From Roseomonas acroporae (lineage in GTDB: Bacteria; Pseudomonadota; Alphaproteobacteria; Acetobacterales; Acetobacteraceae), in the NCBI RefSeq assembly GCF_023223525.1, contig NZ_JALPRX010000071.1:1-64000 (forward strand): a DNA stretch of 64,000 nt, read 5' to 3'. Position 1 is the first letter of the stretch. Every line of letters starts with the position of its first letter. Of the stretch, positions 25,868 to 34,207 are shown in pieces. The position numbers and the translations under genes were made by a program. The notes under the pieces were generated by a model, which did no database searches, had not been told where the DNA came from, and worked only from the letters and a program-made list of their open reading frames with translations.

Positions 25868-25906
25868 TGGTCGCGCCGTATCGGTGGCCACGCAGGGGAG
25901 GACGCG

Positions 25907-26908
25907 ATGGGAAACGGAAAGGCATCCGGGTGCGGCCGCACGGCGCTGCGGCGACGCGGCGCGCTCGCGCTGCCGGCGCTGCTGCTGCCGTCGCTCCTGC
26001 CGCGCGCGGCACGGGCGGCGTGGCCGGAACGGCCGGTGCGCCTCGTCGTCGCCTTCCCGCCGGGCAGCCTGACCGACGTGCTGGCGCGTGTGCTGGTGGA
26101 GCCGCTGGCCCGGGAGCTCGGCCAGACCGTGGTGGTGGACAACCGCCCCGGCGGCAACGGCATCGTCGGCACCGAGGCGGTGGCGCGCTCGGCGCCGGAC
26201 GGGCAGACCCTGGTCGTCACCAGCAGCAGCGCCGCCTCGATCAACCCGCACGTGCTGCGGCACATGCCCTTCGACCCGGTGCGCGACTTCACCCATATCG
26301 GCACGCTGGCCGAGGCGCCCTACCTGTTCGTCGGCCAGCCCGGCGCGCCGGACGCCGATTTCCGCGCCTTCCTGGAACGGGCGCGGCAGAAGCCGGGCGA
26401 GCTGACCTACAGCTACGGCAACGCCAGCAGCCAGATCATGACCGAGGTGCTGGCGCGCGCCGCCGGCGTGTCGCTGACCGGCGTGCCCTATCGCGGCGGC
26501 GCCGAGGCGCTGACCGACGTCTCGGCCGGGCGCATCGACTGCACCTTCACCGACTTCGCGAACGGGCTGTCGCAGTCGCAGGCCGGCCGGGTCCGGGCGC
26601 TGGCGCAGTCGGCGCTCGAGCCGACGCCGCTGGCGCCCGAGGTGCCGCCCGTGGCGACGGTGCTGCCGGGCTTCGACATCACCGTCTGGTTCGGCATCTC
26701 CGGCCCGGCCGGGCTGCCGGAGGCGATCGTCGCGCGCGCCAACCAGGCGCTGAACGCGTCGCTGCGGCTGCCGGCCACGGGGGCGAAGCTGCGGCAGCTC
26801 GGCTTCCTGCCCTTCGCCCGCACGCCGGCGGAATTCACGCGCTACGTGCGCGAGCAGCTGCAGGTCTGGGGCGAGCGGGTCCGCATCGCCGGCATCACCC
26901 CGCAGTGA
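25907..26908 (+). CDS. Bug/TctC family solute receptor
   Basis: A 333-aa periplasmic receptor with a basic N-terminus and signal (RRRGALALPALLLPSLLPRA, cleavage after ARA) and the family core WPERPVRLVVAFPPGSLTDVL, VVVDNRPGGNG and GVPYRGGAEALTDVSAG. It heads the plus-strand half of the divergent catabolic locus and shares one base with the IclR gene (TGATG), so they are translated together. It probably delivers or senses the acid that this locus degrades. No TctA/TctB permease genes are in the window. Confidence 0.87.
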   Translation: MGNGKASGCGRTALRRRGALALPALLLPSLLPRAARAAWPERPVRLVVAFPPGSLTDVLARVLVEPLARELGQTVVVDNRPGGNGIVGTEAVARSAPDGQTLVVTSSSAASINPHVLRHMPFDPVRDFTHIGTLAEAPYLFVGQPGAPDADFRAFLERARQKPGELTYSYGNASSQIMTEVLARAAGVSLTGVPYRGGAEALTDVSAGRIDCTFTDFANGLSQSQAGRVRALAQSALEPTPLAPEVPPVATVLPGFDITVWFGISGPAGLPEAIVARANQALNASLRLPATGAKLRQLGFLPFARTPAEFTRYVREQLQVWGERVRIAGITPQ

Positions 26909-27831
26909 TGGCGACCGCGTCACCCGCCATCCCGCCCGACGCCCCGGTCGATCTTCCGGCCGATCCCCTGGTGGATCCCCTGGTCGATCCCCTGATCGAT
27001 CCCCTGGCCGGCGCCCCGTTCGCCGCCGGGCCGGATCGCGGCGGCGGGCCGCGCTCGGTGGCGCGCGTGCTGCAGCTGCTCGACCGGCTGGCGGCCGCGC
27101 CGGAGGGGCTGTCGCTCGCGGCGCTGGCCCAGGCGCTGGCGGCGCCGAAGACGACGCTGCTCGGCCTGCTGCGCGGGCTGGCCGCGGCAGGCTACGCATC
27201 GCAGGCCGGCGGCGTGTGGCGGCTCGGCCCGGAATGCTTCGGGCTCGCGCACGCCATCCTGGCGACCCGGCCGGAGGCCGGCCTCGGGGCGGCCGGGCAC
27301 GCGCTGCTGGAGCGGCTCGCGGAGACGACGGGCGAGTCCGCCATGCTGGCCGTGCTGGCGCCCGACCGCAGCGCGATGGTCTACATCGACAAGGTCGAGA
27401 GCCGGACGGCGCTGCGCTTCGCCGCCACCGTCGGCGACCGCCGGCCGATCCACTGCACCGCCTCCGGGCGGGTGATGCTGGCCTGGTCGCCGCCGCCCTG
27501 GCCCGACGAGTATCTGGGGCGGGTGCGGCTCGAGCCGCTGACCGGCCGCAGCGTGACCGACCGGCGCAGCCTGCGCCGCCTCGTCGCCGAGGTGCGCGAG
27601 CTGGGGCACGCGGTGACGCTCGGCGAGGCGACCGAGGGCGTGGCCGGCATCGCCGCGCCGGTCTTCGACGCGCGCGGCGCGGTGGTCGCGGGGATCGTGC
27701 TGGCGGCGCCCCTCGCCCGGGCGCAGCCCCGCCTGTCCGGCCTGGCGCGGCAGGTGCGGCAGGCAGGGCGCGCGCTGTCGCGCCGCCTGGGCTGGCGGCC
27801 GGGCCGCGCGGACAACAAGAGGGAGGAATAG
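26908..27831 (+). CDS. IclR family transcriptional regulator
   Basis: A 307-aa IclR-type regulator. The N-terminal 40 residues are low-complexity and include four Asp-Pro-Leu-Val units from a 12-nt minisatellite. The winged helix-turn-helix follows (SVARVLQLLDRLAAAPEGLS ... LAAPKTTLLGLLRGL, about 49-90). The C-terminal effector domain has the family stretches DKVESRTALRF, HCTASGRVMLAW and EGVAGIAAPVFD. The start overlaps the Bug gene stop and the MaoC gene begins 1 bp after its stop, so it regulates from inside the operon it likely controls. The intergenic inverted repeat at 25828-25867 is a candidate binding site. Confidence 0.87.
   Translation: MATASPAIPPDAPVDLPADPLVDPLVDPLIDPLAGAPFAAGPDRGGGPRSVARVLQLLDRLAAAPEGLSLAALAQALAAPKTTLLGLLRGLAAAGYASQAGGVWRLGPECFGLAHAILATRPEAGLGAAGHALLERLAETTGESAMLAVLAPDRSAMVYIDKVESRTALRFAATVGDRRPIHCTASGRVMLAWSPPPWPDEYLGRVRLEPLTGRSVTDRRSLRRLVAEVRELGHAVTLGEATEGVAGIAAPVFDARGAVVAGIVLAAPLARAQPRLSGLARQVRQAGRALSRRLGWRPGRADNKREE
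26962..27009 (+). repeat. 12-nt in-frame minisatellite in the IclR gene
   Basis: Four tandem units of GATCCCCTGGTG type, encoding Asp-Pro-Leu-Val/Ile/Ala, lie before the DNA-binding domain. The repeat lengthens the N-terminal tail without a frame change. Confidence 0.9.
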
Positions 27832-27832
27832 G

Positions 27833-28297
27833 ATGGCAGGCCTCTACTACGAGGAATTCGTCGAGGGACAGGTGTTCGAGCACCCGCTGACCCGCACGGT
27901 CACGGAGATGGACAACACCATGTTCAGCCTGATGACGATGAACCCGCAGCCGCTGCACATCGACGCCCATTTCGCCGAGGGGACGGAATGGGGCCAGCGG
28001 CTGTTCAACAGCCTCTACACGCTCGGCATCATGATCGGCATGTCGGTGGCGGACACGACGCTGGGCACGACCATCGGCAACCTCGGCATGACCGAGGTGC
28101 GCTTCCCGCGGCCCGTCTTCCACGGCGACACGCTGCGGGCCCGCACGCGGATCGTCTCCAAGCGCGAGAGCAGATCCCGCCCGGGCGCCGGCCTGGTGGA
28201 GTTCGAGCACGAATGCCTGAACCAGCGCGGCGAGGTGGTGGCGACCTGCCGGCGCACCGGCCTGATGCACCGTCGGCAGGCGGCGGTGACGGGCTGA
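27833..28297 (+). CDS. MaoC-family (R)-specific enoyl-CoA hydratase-like protein
   Basis: A 154-aa hot-dog-fold protein of the MaoC hydratase family. The catalytic segment reads MTMNPQPLHIDAHFA: the family Asp of D-x-N-P-x-H is an Asn here, as I believe is common in the mesaconyl/itaconyl-CoA hydratase branch. It probably adds water to a branched unsaturated dicarboxyl-CoA. It starts 1 bp after the IclR stop and overlaps the CitE gene by one base. With CitE and the CoA-transferases it would form the activation, hydration and cleavage steps of an Ict-Ich-Ccl type pathway. Confidence 0.85.
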   Translation: MAGLYYEEFVEGQVFEHPLTRTVTEMDNTMFSLMTMNPQPLHIDAHFAEGTEWGQRLFNSLYTLGIMIGMSVADTTLGTTIGNLGMTEVRFPRPVFHGDTLRARTRIVSKRESRSRPGAGLVEFEHECLNQRGEVVATCRRTGLMHRRQAAVTG

Positions 28298-29178
28298 TGC
28301 GGTCGCTCCTGTTCGTCCCCGGCGACAGCCAGCGGAAATTCGCGCGTGCCGCCGAGGGCGCGGCCGACGGCCTGATCCTCGACCTGGAGGACAGCGTCGG
28401 GGCCGGCCGGAAGGCCGAGGCGCGGCGCATCGCCGCCGGCATGCTGGCCACGCCCGCCGGGACGAAGCGGCGCTACGTGCGCGTGAACGCGCTCGACACC
28501 GGCATGACCCTGGACGACCTCGCGGCGGTGATGCCGGCCCGGCCCGACGGCATCGTCCTGCCGAAGTGCGGCGGCGCGGCGCCGGTGCGGCAGGTCTCGC
28601 TCTGGCTCGATGCCTTCGAGGCCGCCCACGGCATCGCGCCCGGCCGCACGCGGATCATGGTGATCGCCACCGAGACGGCGGGCTCGCTCTTCGGCCTCGG
28701 CTCCTACGCCGAGGCCGGCCCGCGCCTTTCCGGGATGATGTGGGGGGCGGAGGACCTCTCGGCCTCGCTCGGCGCGACGGCGAACCGGGCGGACGGGCGC
28801 TGGCTGCCCCCGTTCCAGATGGCGCGCGACCTCTGCCTGGCCGCCGCGGCGGCGGCCGGCGTTCCCGCGATCGACACCGTGCACGTGGACATCGAGGACC
28901 TCGCCGGCCTGGAGGCCGATGCGCGGGAGGCCAGGCGCGACGGCTTCGGCGCCAAGGCCGTGATCCATCCGAAGCACGTCGAGGTGGTGAACGCCGTCTT
29001 CTCGCCGACGCCGCAGGAGCTGGACTGGGCGCGCCGCGTGGTCGATCTGTTCGCCGGCAGCGGCGATGCGGGCGTGCTGCGGATGGACGGCAGGATGCTC
29101 GACCGCCCGCATCTGCGTCTGGCGGAACGGCTCCTGGCGGCCCATGGGGAGTCCCGTGCCGGGGCGGGCGCCGGATAG
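28297..29178 (+). CDS. CitE/HpcH-type acyl-CoA lyase
   Basis: A 293-aa citrate-lyase-beta-like aldolase with a TIM barrel. Family motifs: LLFVPGDSQRKFARA at the N-terminus, LILDLEDSV (metal-binding acidic residues), RVNALDT and MVIATETAGSLFGL. Such stand-alone CitE proteins cleave malyl-, citramalyl- or related CoA esters. It overlaps the MaoC gene by one base (TGATG). In this locus (S)-citramalyl-CoA lyase giving acetyl-CoA and pyruvate is the most economical reading, but beta-methylmalyl-CoA or another ester is possible. It is the last gene before a repeat-filled gap. Confidence 0.85.
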   Translation: MRSLLFVPGDSQRKFARAAEGAADGLILDLEDSVGAGRKAEARRIAAGMLATPAGTKRRYVRVNALDTGMTLDDLAAVMPARPDGIVLPKCGGAAPVRQVSLWLDAFEAAHGIAPGRTRIMVIATETAGSLFGLGSYAEAGPRLSGMMWGAEDLSASLGATANRADGRWLPPFQMARDLCLAAAAAAGVPAIDTVHVDIEDLAGLEADAREARRDGFGAKAVIHPKHVEVVNAVFSPTPQELDWARRVVDLFAGSGDAGVLRMDGRMLDRPHLRLAERLLAAHGESRAGAGAG

Positions 29179-29300
29179 GGCATCCGCGCGCCGCCCGATG
29201 CGCGGTCCCGATGCGCGGCCAGGGGGCGCCGCCTGGGGGCGCGGCCAGGGGGCGCGCCGCCGGCGGCACGGGCCGGCGCTCCCGAAGGCCGGCCGCGGCG

Positions 29301-29510
29301 GCTACGGCGAACCGCAGTCCGGTTGGGACTGCGGTTCGCCGTCGCTCGTTGTTCCCGGCGCGGATTCACGCCGCCGGGCGTGTCAGCCCGCCGGCGATCC
29401 GCTCCAGAGCCGATCCAGCCTGACTGTATCAGGCCGGAACGGCTCTAGCCTTTGATTTTTCGCATTTTCCGAGCCGCTGAGCGAGGACGCTCAGCTTGAA
29501 AATGCTCTAA
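29301..29510. repeat. dispersed composite repeat, module A plus inverted module B (copy R6)
   Basis: The most complete copy: module A forward (hairpin AACCGCAGTCC-ggttg-GGACTGCGGTT, then GCTCGTTGTTCCCGGCGCGG to GATCCGCTCC) fused to module B in reverse, ending GAAAATGCTCTAA. The module-B half is the reverse complement of 34017-34122 almost base for base. It fills the gap between the CitE and PanE-like genes; 29179-29300 shows no gene. Confidence 0.9.
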
Positions 29511-29580
29511 CGCGGCAGGCCGGGGCTTTCCCCCCGAGGCCCCTTCCATGGCCGGGCGCCACTTGGCACGATGCCGGGTC

Positions 29581-30477
29581 ATGAAGCCACAGACCGTAGC
29601 CGTCATCGGCCTCGGCGGGATCGGCGGCGTTGCCGCGGCCGCGCTGCAACTGGCCGGCCGCCACGACGTGCTCGCCTGCCCGCGCCGGCCGCTCGCCGGC
29701 CTGACGTTCCAGCATCCGGGCGGGACGGCGGAAATCCCGCTGCGCTGCCTCGCCGACCCGGACGCGGCCACGCCGGCCGACTGGGTCCTGCTCTGCACCA
29801 AGACGCAGGACACGCCGGCCGCCGGTGCCTGGCTGCGGCGCCTCGCCGGTCCGGCGACCCGCGTCGCCGTGCTGCAGAACGGCCTCGGGCATGCCGACCG
29901 GGTGCGCCCCTTCGTCGGCGACGCGCCGGTGGTGCCCGTCATCGTCTACTACAACGGCGAGCGCACGGCGCCCGGCAGCGTGCGGCTGCGGCGCGTGGCC
30001 GGGCACGACATGGCCGTGCCGGACGACGCGCACGGGCACGCCTTCGCGGCGCTGCTGGAGGGCAGCATGATCGGCGCCCATCCGGCGCCGGATTTCGCGC
30101 TCCTGGCCTGGCGCAAGCTGCTGATCAACATCGCGGTCAACCCGCTGACGGCCATCACCCGGCAGCGCCAGCGCGTGCTGCGCCGGCCGGACATCCGCGC
30201 GCTCGGGCTGGCCATGCTGGAGGAGGCCGTGGCGGTGGGGCGCGCGGAGGGAGCAGCGCTGCGGCCGGACGAGGCCACGGCGATCTGGGCGACGCTGATG
30301 ACCTATCCCGAGGAGGCCGGCACCTCGATGTACCACGACACCATGGCCGGCCGGCCGCTGGAGGCGGAGGCGCTGACCGGTTACGTCGTGGCCGCCGGCG
30401 AACGGCACGGCATCCCGACGCCGCTCAACGCCATGATGCTGACGCTGCTTCGCGCGGTCGGCGACGCGGGCGGCTGA
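29581..30477 (+). CDS. 2-dehydropantoate 2-reductase family (PanE-like)
   Basis: A 298-aa NADPH-dependent ketopantoate-reductase-like protein. The N-terminal Rossmann motif is VAVIGLGGIGG, then VLLCTKTQDT and VLQNGLGH. The catalytic lysine fits AWRKLLINIAVNPLTAI, and TSMYHDTMAGRPLEAEAL is the typical C-terminal substrate segment. I start at the ATG at 29581, which puts the dinucleotide motif at residue 6. A true pantothenate role is possible, but many proteobacteria carry several paralogues of unknown substrate. It stands alone between two non-coding stretches. Confidence 0.85.
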   Translation: MKPQTVAVIGLGGIGGVAAAALQLAGRHDVLACPRRPLAGLTFQHPGGTAEIPLRCLADPDAATPADWVLLCTKTQDTPAAGAWLRRLAGPATRVAVLQNGLGHADRVRPFVGDAPVVPVIVYYNGERTAPGSVRLRRVAGHDMAVPDDAHGHAFAALLEGSMIGAHPAPDFALLAWRKLLINIAVNPLTAITRQRQRVLRRPDIRALGLAMLEEAVAVGRAEGAALRPDEATAIWATLMTYPEEAGTSMYHDTMAGRPLEAEALTGYVVAAGERHGIPTPLNAMMLTLLRAVGDAGG

Positions 30478-30991
30478 AGCCCGGCCGCCGTCGAGGCCGG
30501 ACGGGAGGGGCCGCCCGACTGGGTCAGCCCCCCGGTTCCGCGCCGGTGATTGCCCTGGCCACGGCTACCCCGGCATCTCCATCCGACGCGGGCGGCCGCG
30601 CGCCGCTGGACGGATGACGGCGTCCGCTCCGCCCCGTCCCCGTCCCTGGCCGAAGGCGGCGGCCCCGGAACTGCCGGGCCGATCCGTTGCCTCCACACGT
30701 CATGTGTGTCACTTTCCTGTCCACATACGGACGGATCGGAGCGGTTGCCGCAGCCGCTCCCACACAATCAACGGACGAGGAATGCCCATATCTGGCCGGA
30801 CATGCGCGAGCCGTACGCGCCCTCGGTGCCCCGTCGATGGCCCTGTCCGGCATGACGGCGTTTGGCATGACGGTGTCCGGCATGGCGGCGCGAGGCCGCC
30901 GGCGATCCGGTGCGCGGGGAAGGTTGCCGACCTGCCCCGGTTCCAGACCGGACTTCCACCCGCCGTGCGGCCACCCCCGGAAGGCGGGGCC
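30478..30991. other. 514-bp stretch without a recognisable gene
   Basis: No frame here shows convincing protein character. The central part (about 30690-30800) is less GC-rich than its surroundings and has small inverted repeats such as CACAC-gtcat-GTGTG and GTCC-acatac-GGAC. At about 30849-30888 a 15-nt unit of GGCATGACGG type is repeated about 2.5 times. It could hold a promoter or a small RNA; nothing can be assigned. Confidence 0.4.
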
Positions 30992-31213
30992 ATGCGCGGC
31001 CGTTCCATCCCGCTCCTGGTCGCCGTCGGCCTGCTCTCGGGCTGCGGTGCCGTGCAGGTCGGCAGCGGGCCGAGCCCCGTACCGACGCAGGGGCCCCAGG
31101 ACCACTCGGCCGGTGGGGCGAGGCTGGAGCCGGGACCGCCGGCCGGAACGGGGACAGGGCGGGGGTGGAGGCAGAAGCGCGAGAACCAACGTAGCGAAGG
31201 GGAACAGGTTTGA
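30992..31213 (+). CDS. small predicted lipoprotein (73 aa)
   Basis: A short protein with a lipoprotein signal: MRGRSIPLLVAVGLLSGC, with lipobox L-S-G-C at residues 15-18. The remainder is Pro/Gly-rich and disordered-looking, ending in a basic stretch. GGAAGG lies upstream of the ATG at 30992. Its stop TGA (31211-31213) overlaps a TTG start of the next small gene, so the two may be coupled. The function is unknown; it could be an entericidin-like or envelope peptide, but no family is recognised. Confidence 0.6.
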   Translation: MRGRSIPLLVAVGLLSGCGAVQVGSGPSPVPTQGPQDHSAGGARLEPGPPAGTGTGRGWRQKRENQRSEGEQV

Positions 31214-31380
31214 AGAAGCCGAACTACAGCCAGGAGCGGGCGCAGCGTGAACGGGCCAAGGCCGCGAAGGCCGAGAGCAAGGCGCAGCGGAAGCGCGAGG
31301 TGAAGGCTGCGGAACCCGACGCGCGCCCGGAGCAGCAGGACGGCATGCCGGCGCACAAGGATCAGGATTCGTCGCCCTGA
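31210..31380 (+). CDS. small basic Lys/Arg/Ala-rich protein (56 aa), TTG start
   Basis: Starts at TTG 31210 with AGGGGA six bases upstream, and reads MKKPNYSQERAQRERAKAAK, a charged helical protein ending DQDSSP. I recall similar short proteins beginning KKPN or KKPD as conserved hypothetical proteins in proteobacteria; their function is unknown. It overlaps the lipoprotein stop by four bases (TTGA). The strongly helical, charged composition and good ribosome-binding site support a real gene. Confidence 0.65.
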   Translation: MKKPNYSQERAQRERAKAAKAESKAQRKREVKAAEPDARPEQQDGMPAHKDQDSSP

Positions 31381-31569
31381 GCGTCGCCCTTCCGGCATCG
31401 GCGGCGGGTGCCGCCGGTGGTGCCGGCCCCTGCTGCCCCTGCGGCCGGGCATGGCCGAGCGCCGCGCCCACCACCAGGCCCGCCACGGCACGACCTCGCC
31501 CTTCTCAGCGCCGGATGTCGCCGCCGGCGCGGTGACCGGCCGTCGCCACCCCGGGCACCGCTCCGGCGG

Positions 31570-31642
31570 GTTCCGTTCTAGCCCTTGTTTTCGCGTGCTT
31601 TCCGAGCCGGCGGGCGAGTATGTCGGGCCTGGAAATGCTCTA
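31570..31642 (-). repeat. degenerate dispersed repeat, module B inverted (copy R7)
   Basis: Recognisable by GTTCTAGCCCTTG at one end and GGAAATGCTCTAT at the other, with a decayed hairpin (GGCCCGACA-tact-CGCCCGCCGGC on the reverse strand). It lies upstream of the xanthine-dehydrogenase-like gene. Nothing else is seen in 31381-31718. Confidence 0.65.
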
Positions 31643-31718
31643 TCGTGACCGCGCCGGTCCGGGCGGGACGTCGCCGGCCGGTCGGCACTCATGGCAGTGC
31701 CGCATGCGAACGGGCGGG

Positions 31719-34019
31719 ATGACACGAATGGACATGGATTTCGGTCGGTTCGGCAGCGGCCGGGCGGTGCGCCGGGTCGAGGACCAGGCGCTGCTCGCCG
31801 GCGAGGGCCGCTTCACCGGGGACTTCGCCCCCGAGGGGCTGGCCCACCTGGTCTTCCTGCGCTCGCCGCACGCGCATGCCCGGATCCTCTCGATCGACAC
31901 GGCGCCGGCCCTCGCGGTGCCGGGCGTGCTGGCGGTGCTCACGGGCGCCGACCTCGCCGCCGCCGGCGTGAAGCCGATGACCGCCGCCCTGCCCTTCAGG
32001 CGCCCCGACGGCTCGCCTCTGCTGGCCGAGCCGCAGACGCTGCTCGCGACCGGCGCGGTCCGCTTCGTGGGCGAGCCGGTCGCGGCCGTGATCGCCGGGA
32101 CGATGGCCGCCGCGCGCGACGCGGCGGAGGCGATCGAGGTTGATTACGAGGAGCTGCCGGCGGTCACCACCATCGCCGCCGCCATGGACGAGCCCGACCG
32201 CCTCGTGGCGCAGAGCCGCTACGGCGACGCCGCCGCGGCGCAGGCCGCGTTCGACCGGGCGGCGCACGTGGTCGAGGTGGATCTCGCCAACCAGCGCCTC
32301 GCGCCGGCGCCGATGGAGCCGCGCGTCGTGCTGGCCGCGCACGATGCCGCCACCGGCCGGCTGACCGTGCGGCTGAGCAGCCAGATGCCCTCCTCGGCCC
32401 GCGACGCGATCGTCGACCTGCTCGGCCTGCCCCCGGGCAGCGTGCGCGTCGTGATCGGCGACGTCGGGGGCGGCTTCGGCATGAAGACCGGCCTCTACCC
32501 GGAGGACGCGGTGGTCGCCTTCGCCGCCCGGCAGGTGGGGCGGCCGGTGAAGTGGGCGGCGACGCGCATCGAGGACTTCCTCTCCGCCGTGCACGGGCGC
32601 GACGTGGAGAGCCGGGCGGCGATGGCGCTGGACGCCGAGGGCCGGGTGCTGGCGCTGCGGGTGCACGGCCGCGCCAATGTCGGCGCCTATCCCCGCAGCA
32701 CCGGCATCGCCATCCAGCTGCTGATCGGCCCCTGGTTCTCCACCAGCATCTACGACATCGCGACGATCGACTTCACCTTCACCGCCCTGGCCACCAACAC
32801 CAACCCCACCGGCGCCTATCGCGGCGCCGGGCGGCCGGAGGCGATCTACATCATCGAGCGGCTGATGGACGTCGCGGCCCGGCATCTCGGCCTCGACCCG
32901 GCCGAGCTGCGCCGGCGCAACATGATCCGCCCCGAGCAGATGCCCTACACCAACGCCATGGGCCAGACCTACGACAGCGGCGACTTCGAGCGGATGCTGG
33001 AGCAGGGGCTGGCGCTGGCGGACTGGGACGGCTTCGCGGCCCGCGCCGCGGCCTCGGCGGCGCGCGGGCGGCTGCGCGGGCGCGGCATCGCCACCTTCCT
33101 GGAATGGACCGGCGGCAACGCCTTCGAGGAGCGGGTGACGGTCGCCGTGAAGGGCGACGGCGGCATCGAGATCTACGCCACCACGCAGGCGATGGGCCAG
33201 GGCATCGGCACCTCCTACGCGCAGCTCGCGGTGGACGTGTTCGACGTGCCGATCGAGAGGATCAGCGTGGTGTTCGGCGATTCCGACCGGGGCAGCGGCT
33301 TCGGCAGCGCCGGCTCGCGCTCGCTGTTCACCGCCGGCTCGGCGGTCAGCGTCGCCTCGGGCAAGGCGGTGGACCAGGGCAAGGCGCTCGCCTCGGAGGC
33401 GCTGGAGGTCGCGTCGGCCGACCTGGAATACCAGGGCGGCCGCTTCCGCGTCGCCGGAACGGACCGGGAGATCGGGCTGTTCGAGGTCGCGGCGCGGCAG
33501 CCGGAGGGGCGGATCTTCATCGATTCCACCAGCAAGGTCGCCGGCCCCACCTGGCCCAACGGCTGCCATGTCTGCGAGGTCGAGATCGACCGCGAGACCG
33601 GCGAGATCGAGGTCGTCTCCTACGTCTCGGTCAACGATGCCGGGCGCGTGGTGAACCCGATGATCGTCGAGGGCCAGATCGCCGGCGGCGCGCTGCAGGG
33701 GCTGGGCCAGGCCATCTTCGAGCAGGTGGTCTACGACCCGGAGAGCGGCCAGCCGCTCAGCGCCAGCTTCCAGGACTACGCCATGCCGCGCGCGGACGTG
33801 CTGGTGGGCGGCTACGTGACCGCGCTCGACCAGTCCGTGCCGTGCCGGACCAACCCGCTGGGGGTGAAGGGCGTGGGCGAGCTCGGCACCATCGGCGCCA
33901 CGCCGGCGCTGGTCAACGCGGTGGCCGACGCGCTGGCACGCGAGGGCCGGGCCGGCGAGGCGGACACGCTGCAGATGCCGCTGACGCCGCCGCGGGTCTG
34001 GGCGCTCCTGGCGGGATAG
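31719..34019 (+). CDS. xanthine dehydrogenase family molybdopterin-binding (large) subunit
   Basis: About 766 aa; a molybdenum hydroxylase large subunit (CoxL/XdhB type). It begins FGSGRAVRRVEDQALLAGEGRF, has GDVGGGFGMKTGLYPED, GAYRGAGRPEAIYIIERLMD and the C-terminal GVKGVGELGTIGATPALVNA with the catalytic glutamate (GVGE). Start candidates are ATG at 31719, 31728 or 31734; longer readings enter a degenerate repeat. The usual partner genes for the 2Fe-2S and FAD subunits are absent on both sides, so the enzyme would need partners encoded elsewhere. Its TAG stop is the first codon of a dispersed repeat. Confidence 0.85.
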   Translation: MTRMDMDFGRFGSGRAVRRVEDQALLAGEGRFTGDFAPEGLAHLVFLRSPHAHARILSIDTAPALAVPGVLAVLTGADLAAAGVKPMTAALPFRRPDGSPLLAEPQTLLATGAVRFVGEPVAAVIAGTMAAARDAAEAIEVDYEELPAVTTIAAAMDEPDRLVAQSRYGDAAAAQAAFDRAAHVVEVDLANQRLAPAPMEPRVVLAAHDAATGRLTVRLSSQMPSSARDAIVDLLGLPPGSVRVVIGDVGGGFGMKTGLYPEDAVVAFAARQVGRPVKWAATRIEDFLSAVHGRDVESRAAMALDAEGRVLALRVHGRANVGAYPRSTGIAIQLLIGPWFSTSIYDIATIDFTFTALATNTNPTGAYRGAGRPEAIYIIERLMDVAARHLGLDPAELRRRNMIRPEQMPYTNAMGQTYDSGDFERMLEQGLALADWDGFAARAAASAARGRLRGRGIATFLEWTGGNAFEERVTVAVKGDGGIEIYATTQAMGQGIGTSYAQLAVDVFDVPIERISVVFGDSDRGSGFGSAGSRSLFTAGSAVSVASGKAVDQGKALASEALEVASADLEYQGGRFRVAGTDREIGLFEVAARQPEGRIFIDSTSKVAGPTWPNGCHVCEVEIDRETGEIEVVSYVSVNDAGRVVNPMIVEGQIAGGALQGLGQAIFEQVVYDPESGQPLSASFQDYAMPRADVLVGGYVTALDQSVPCRTNPLGVKGVGELGTIGATPALVNAVADALAREGRAGEADTLQMPLTPPRVWALLAG

Positions 34020-34122
34020 AGCATTTTCAAGCTGAGCGTCCTCGCTCAGCGGCTCGGAAAATGCGAAAAATCAAAGGCTAGAGCCGTTCCGGCCTGATAC
34101 AGTCAGGCTGGATCGGCTCTAG
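34017..34122 (+). repeat. dispersed composite repeat, module B (copy R8)
   Basis: Begins TAGAGCATTTTC; the TAG is the stop codon of the preceding gene. Contains GCTGAGCG-tcct-CGCTCAGC and a second hairpin bounded by CTAGAGCCG and CGGCTCTAG. Matches copy R2 (4475-4581) except for one base in an A run. Confidence 0.9.
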
Positions 34123-34207
34123 GCGGAGGCGTTCCCGGGAGGAGGCGGGGCCTCCCGGCTCGCCGCGCCGGTTCGGCGCCGGGTGGATCCGGCCGCCCGC
34201 AGGCTTC

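Noticed and set aside
24575-28270. 1231-codon minus-strand frame
   Set aside because: Only its last 388 codons form a recognisable protein (acyl-CoA dehydrogenase starting at 25741); the rest runs antisense to the Bug, IclR and MaoC genes.
31620-31718. N-terminal extension of the molybdopterin subunit to ATG 31620
   Set aside because: The extra residues come from a degenerate repeat copy and do not resemble the family N-terminus.
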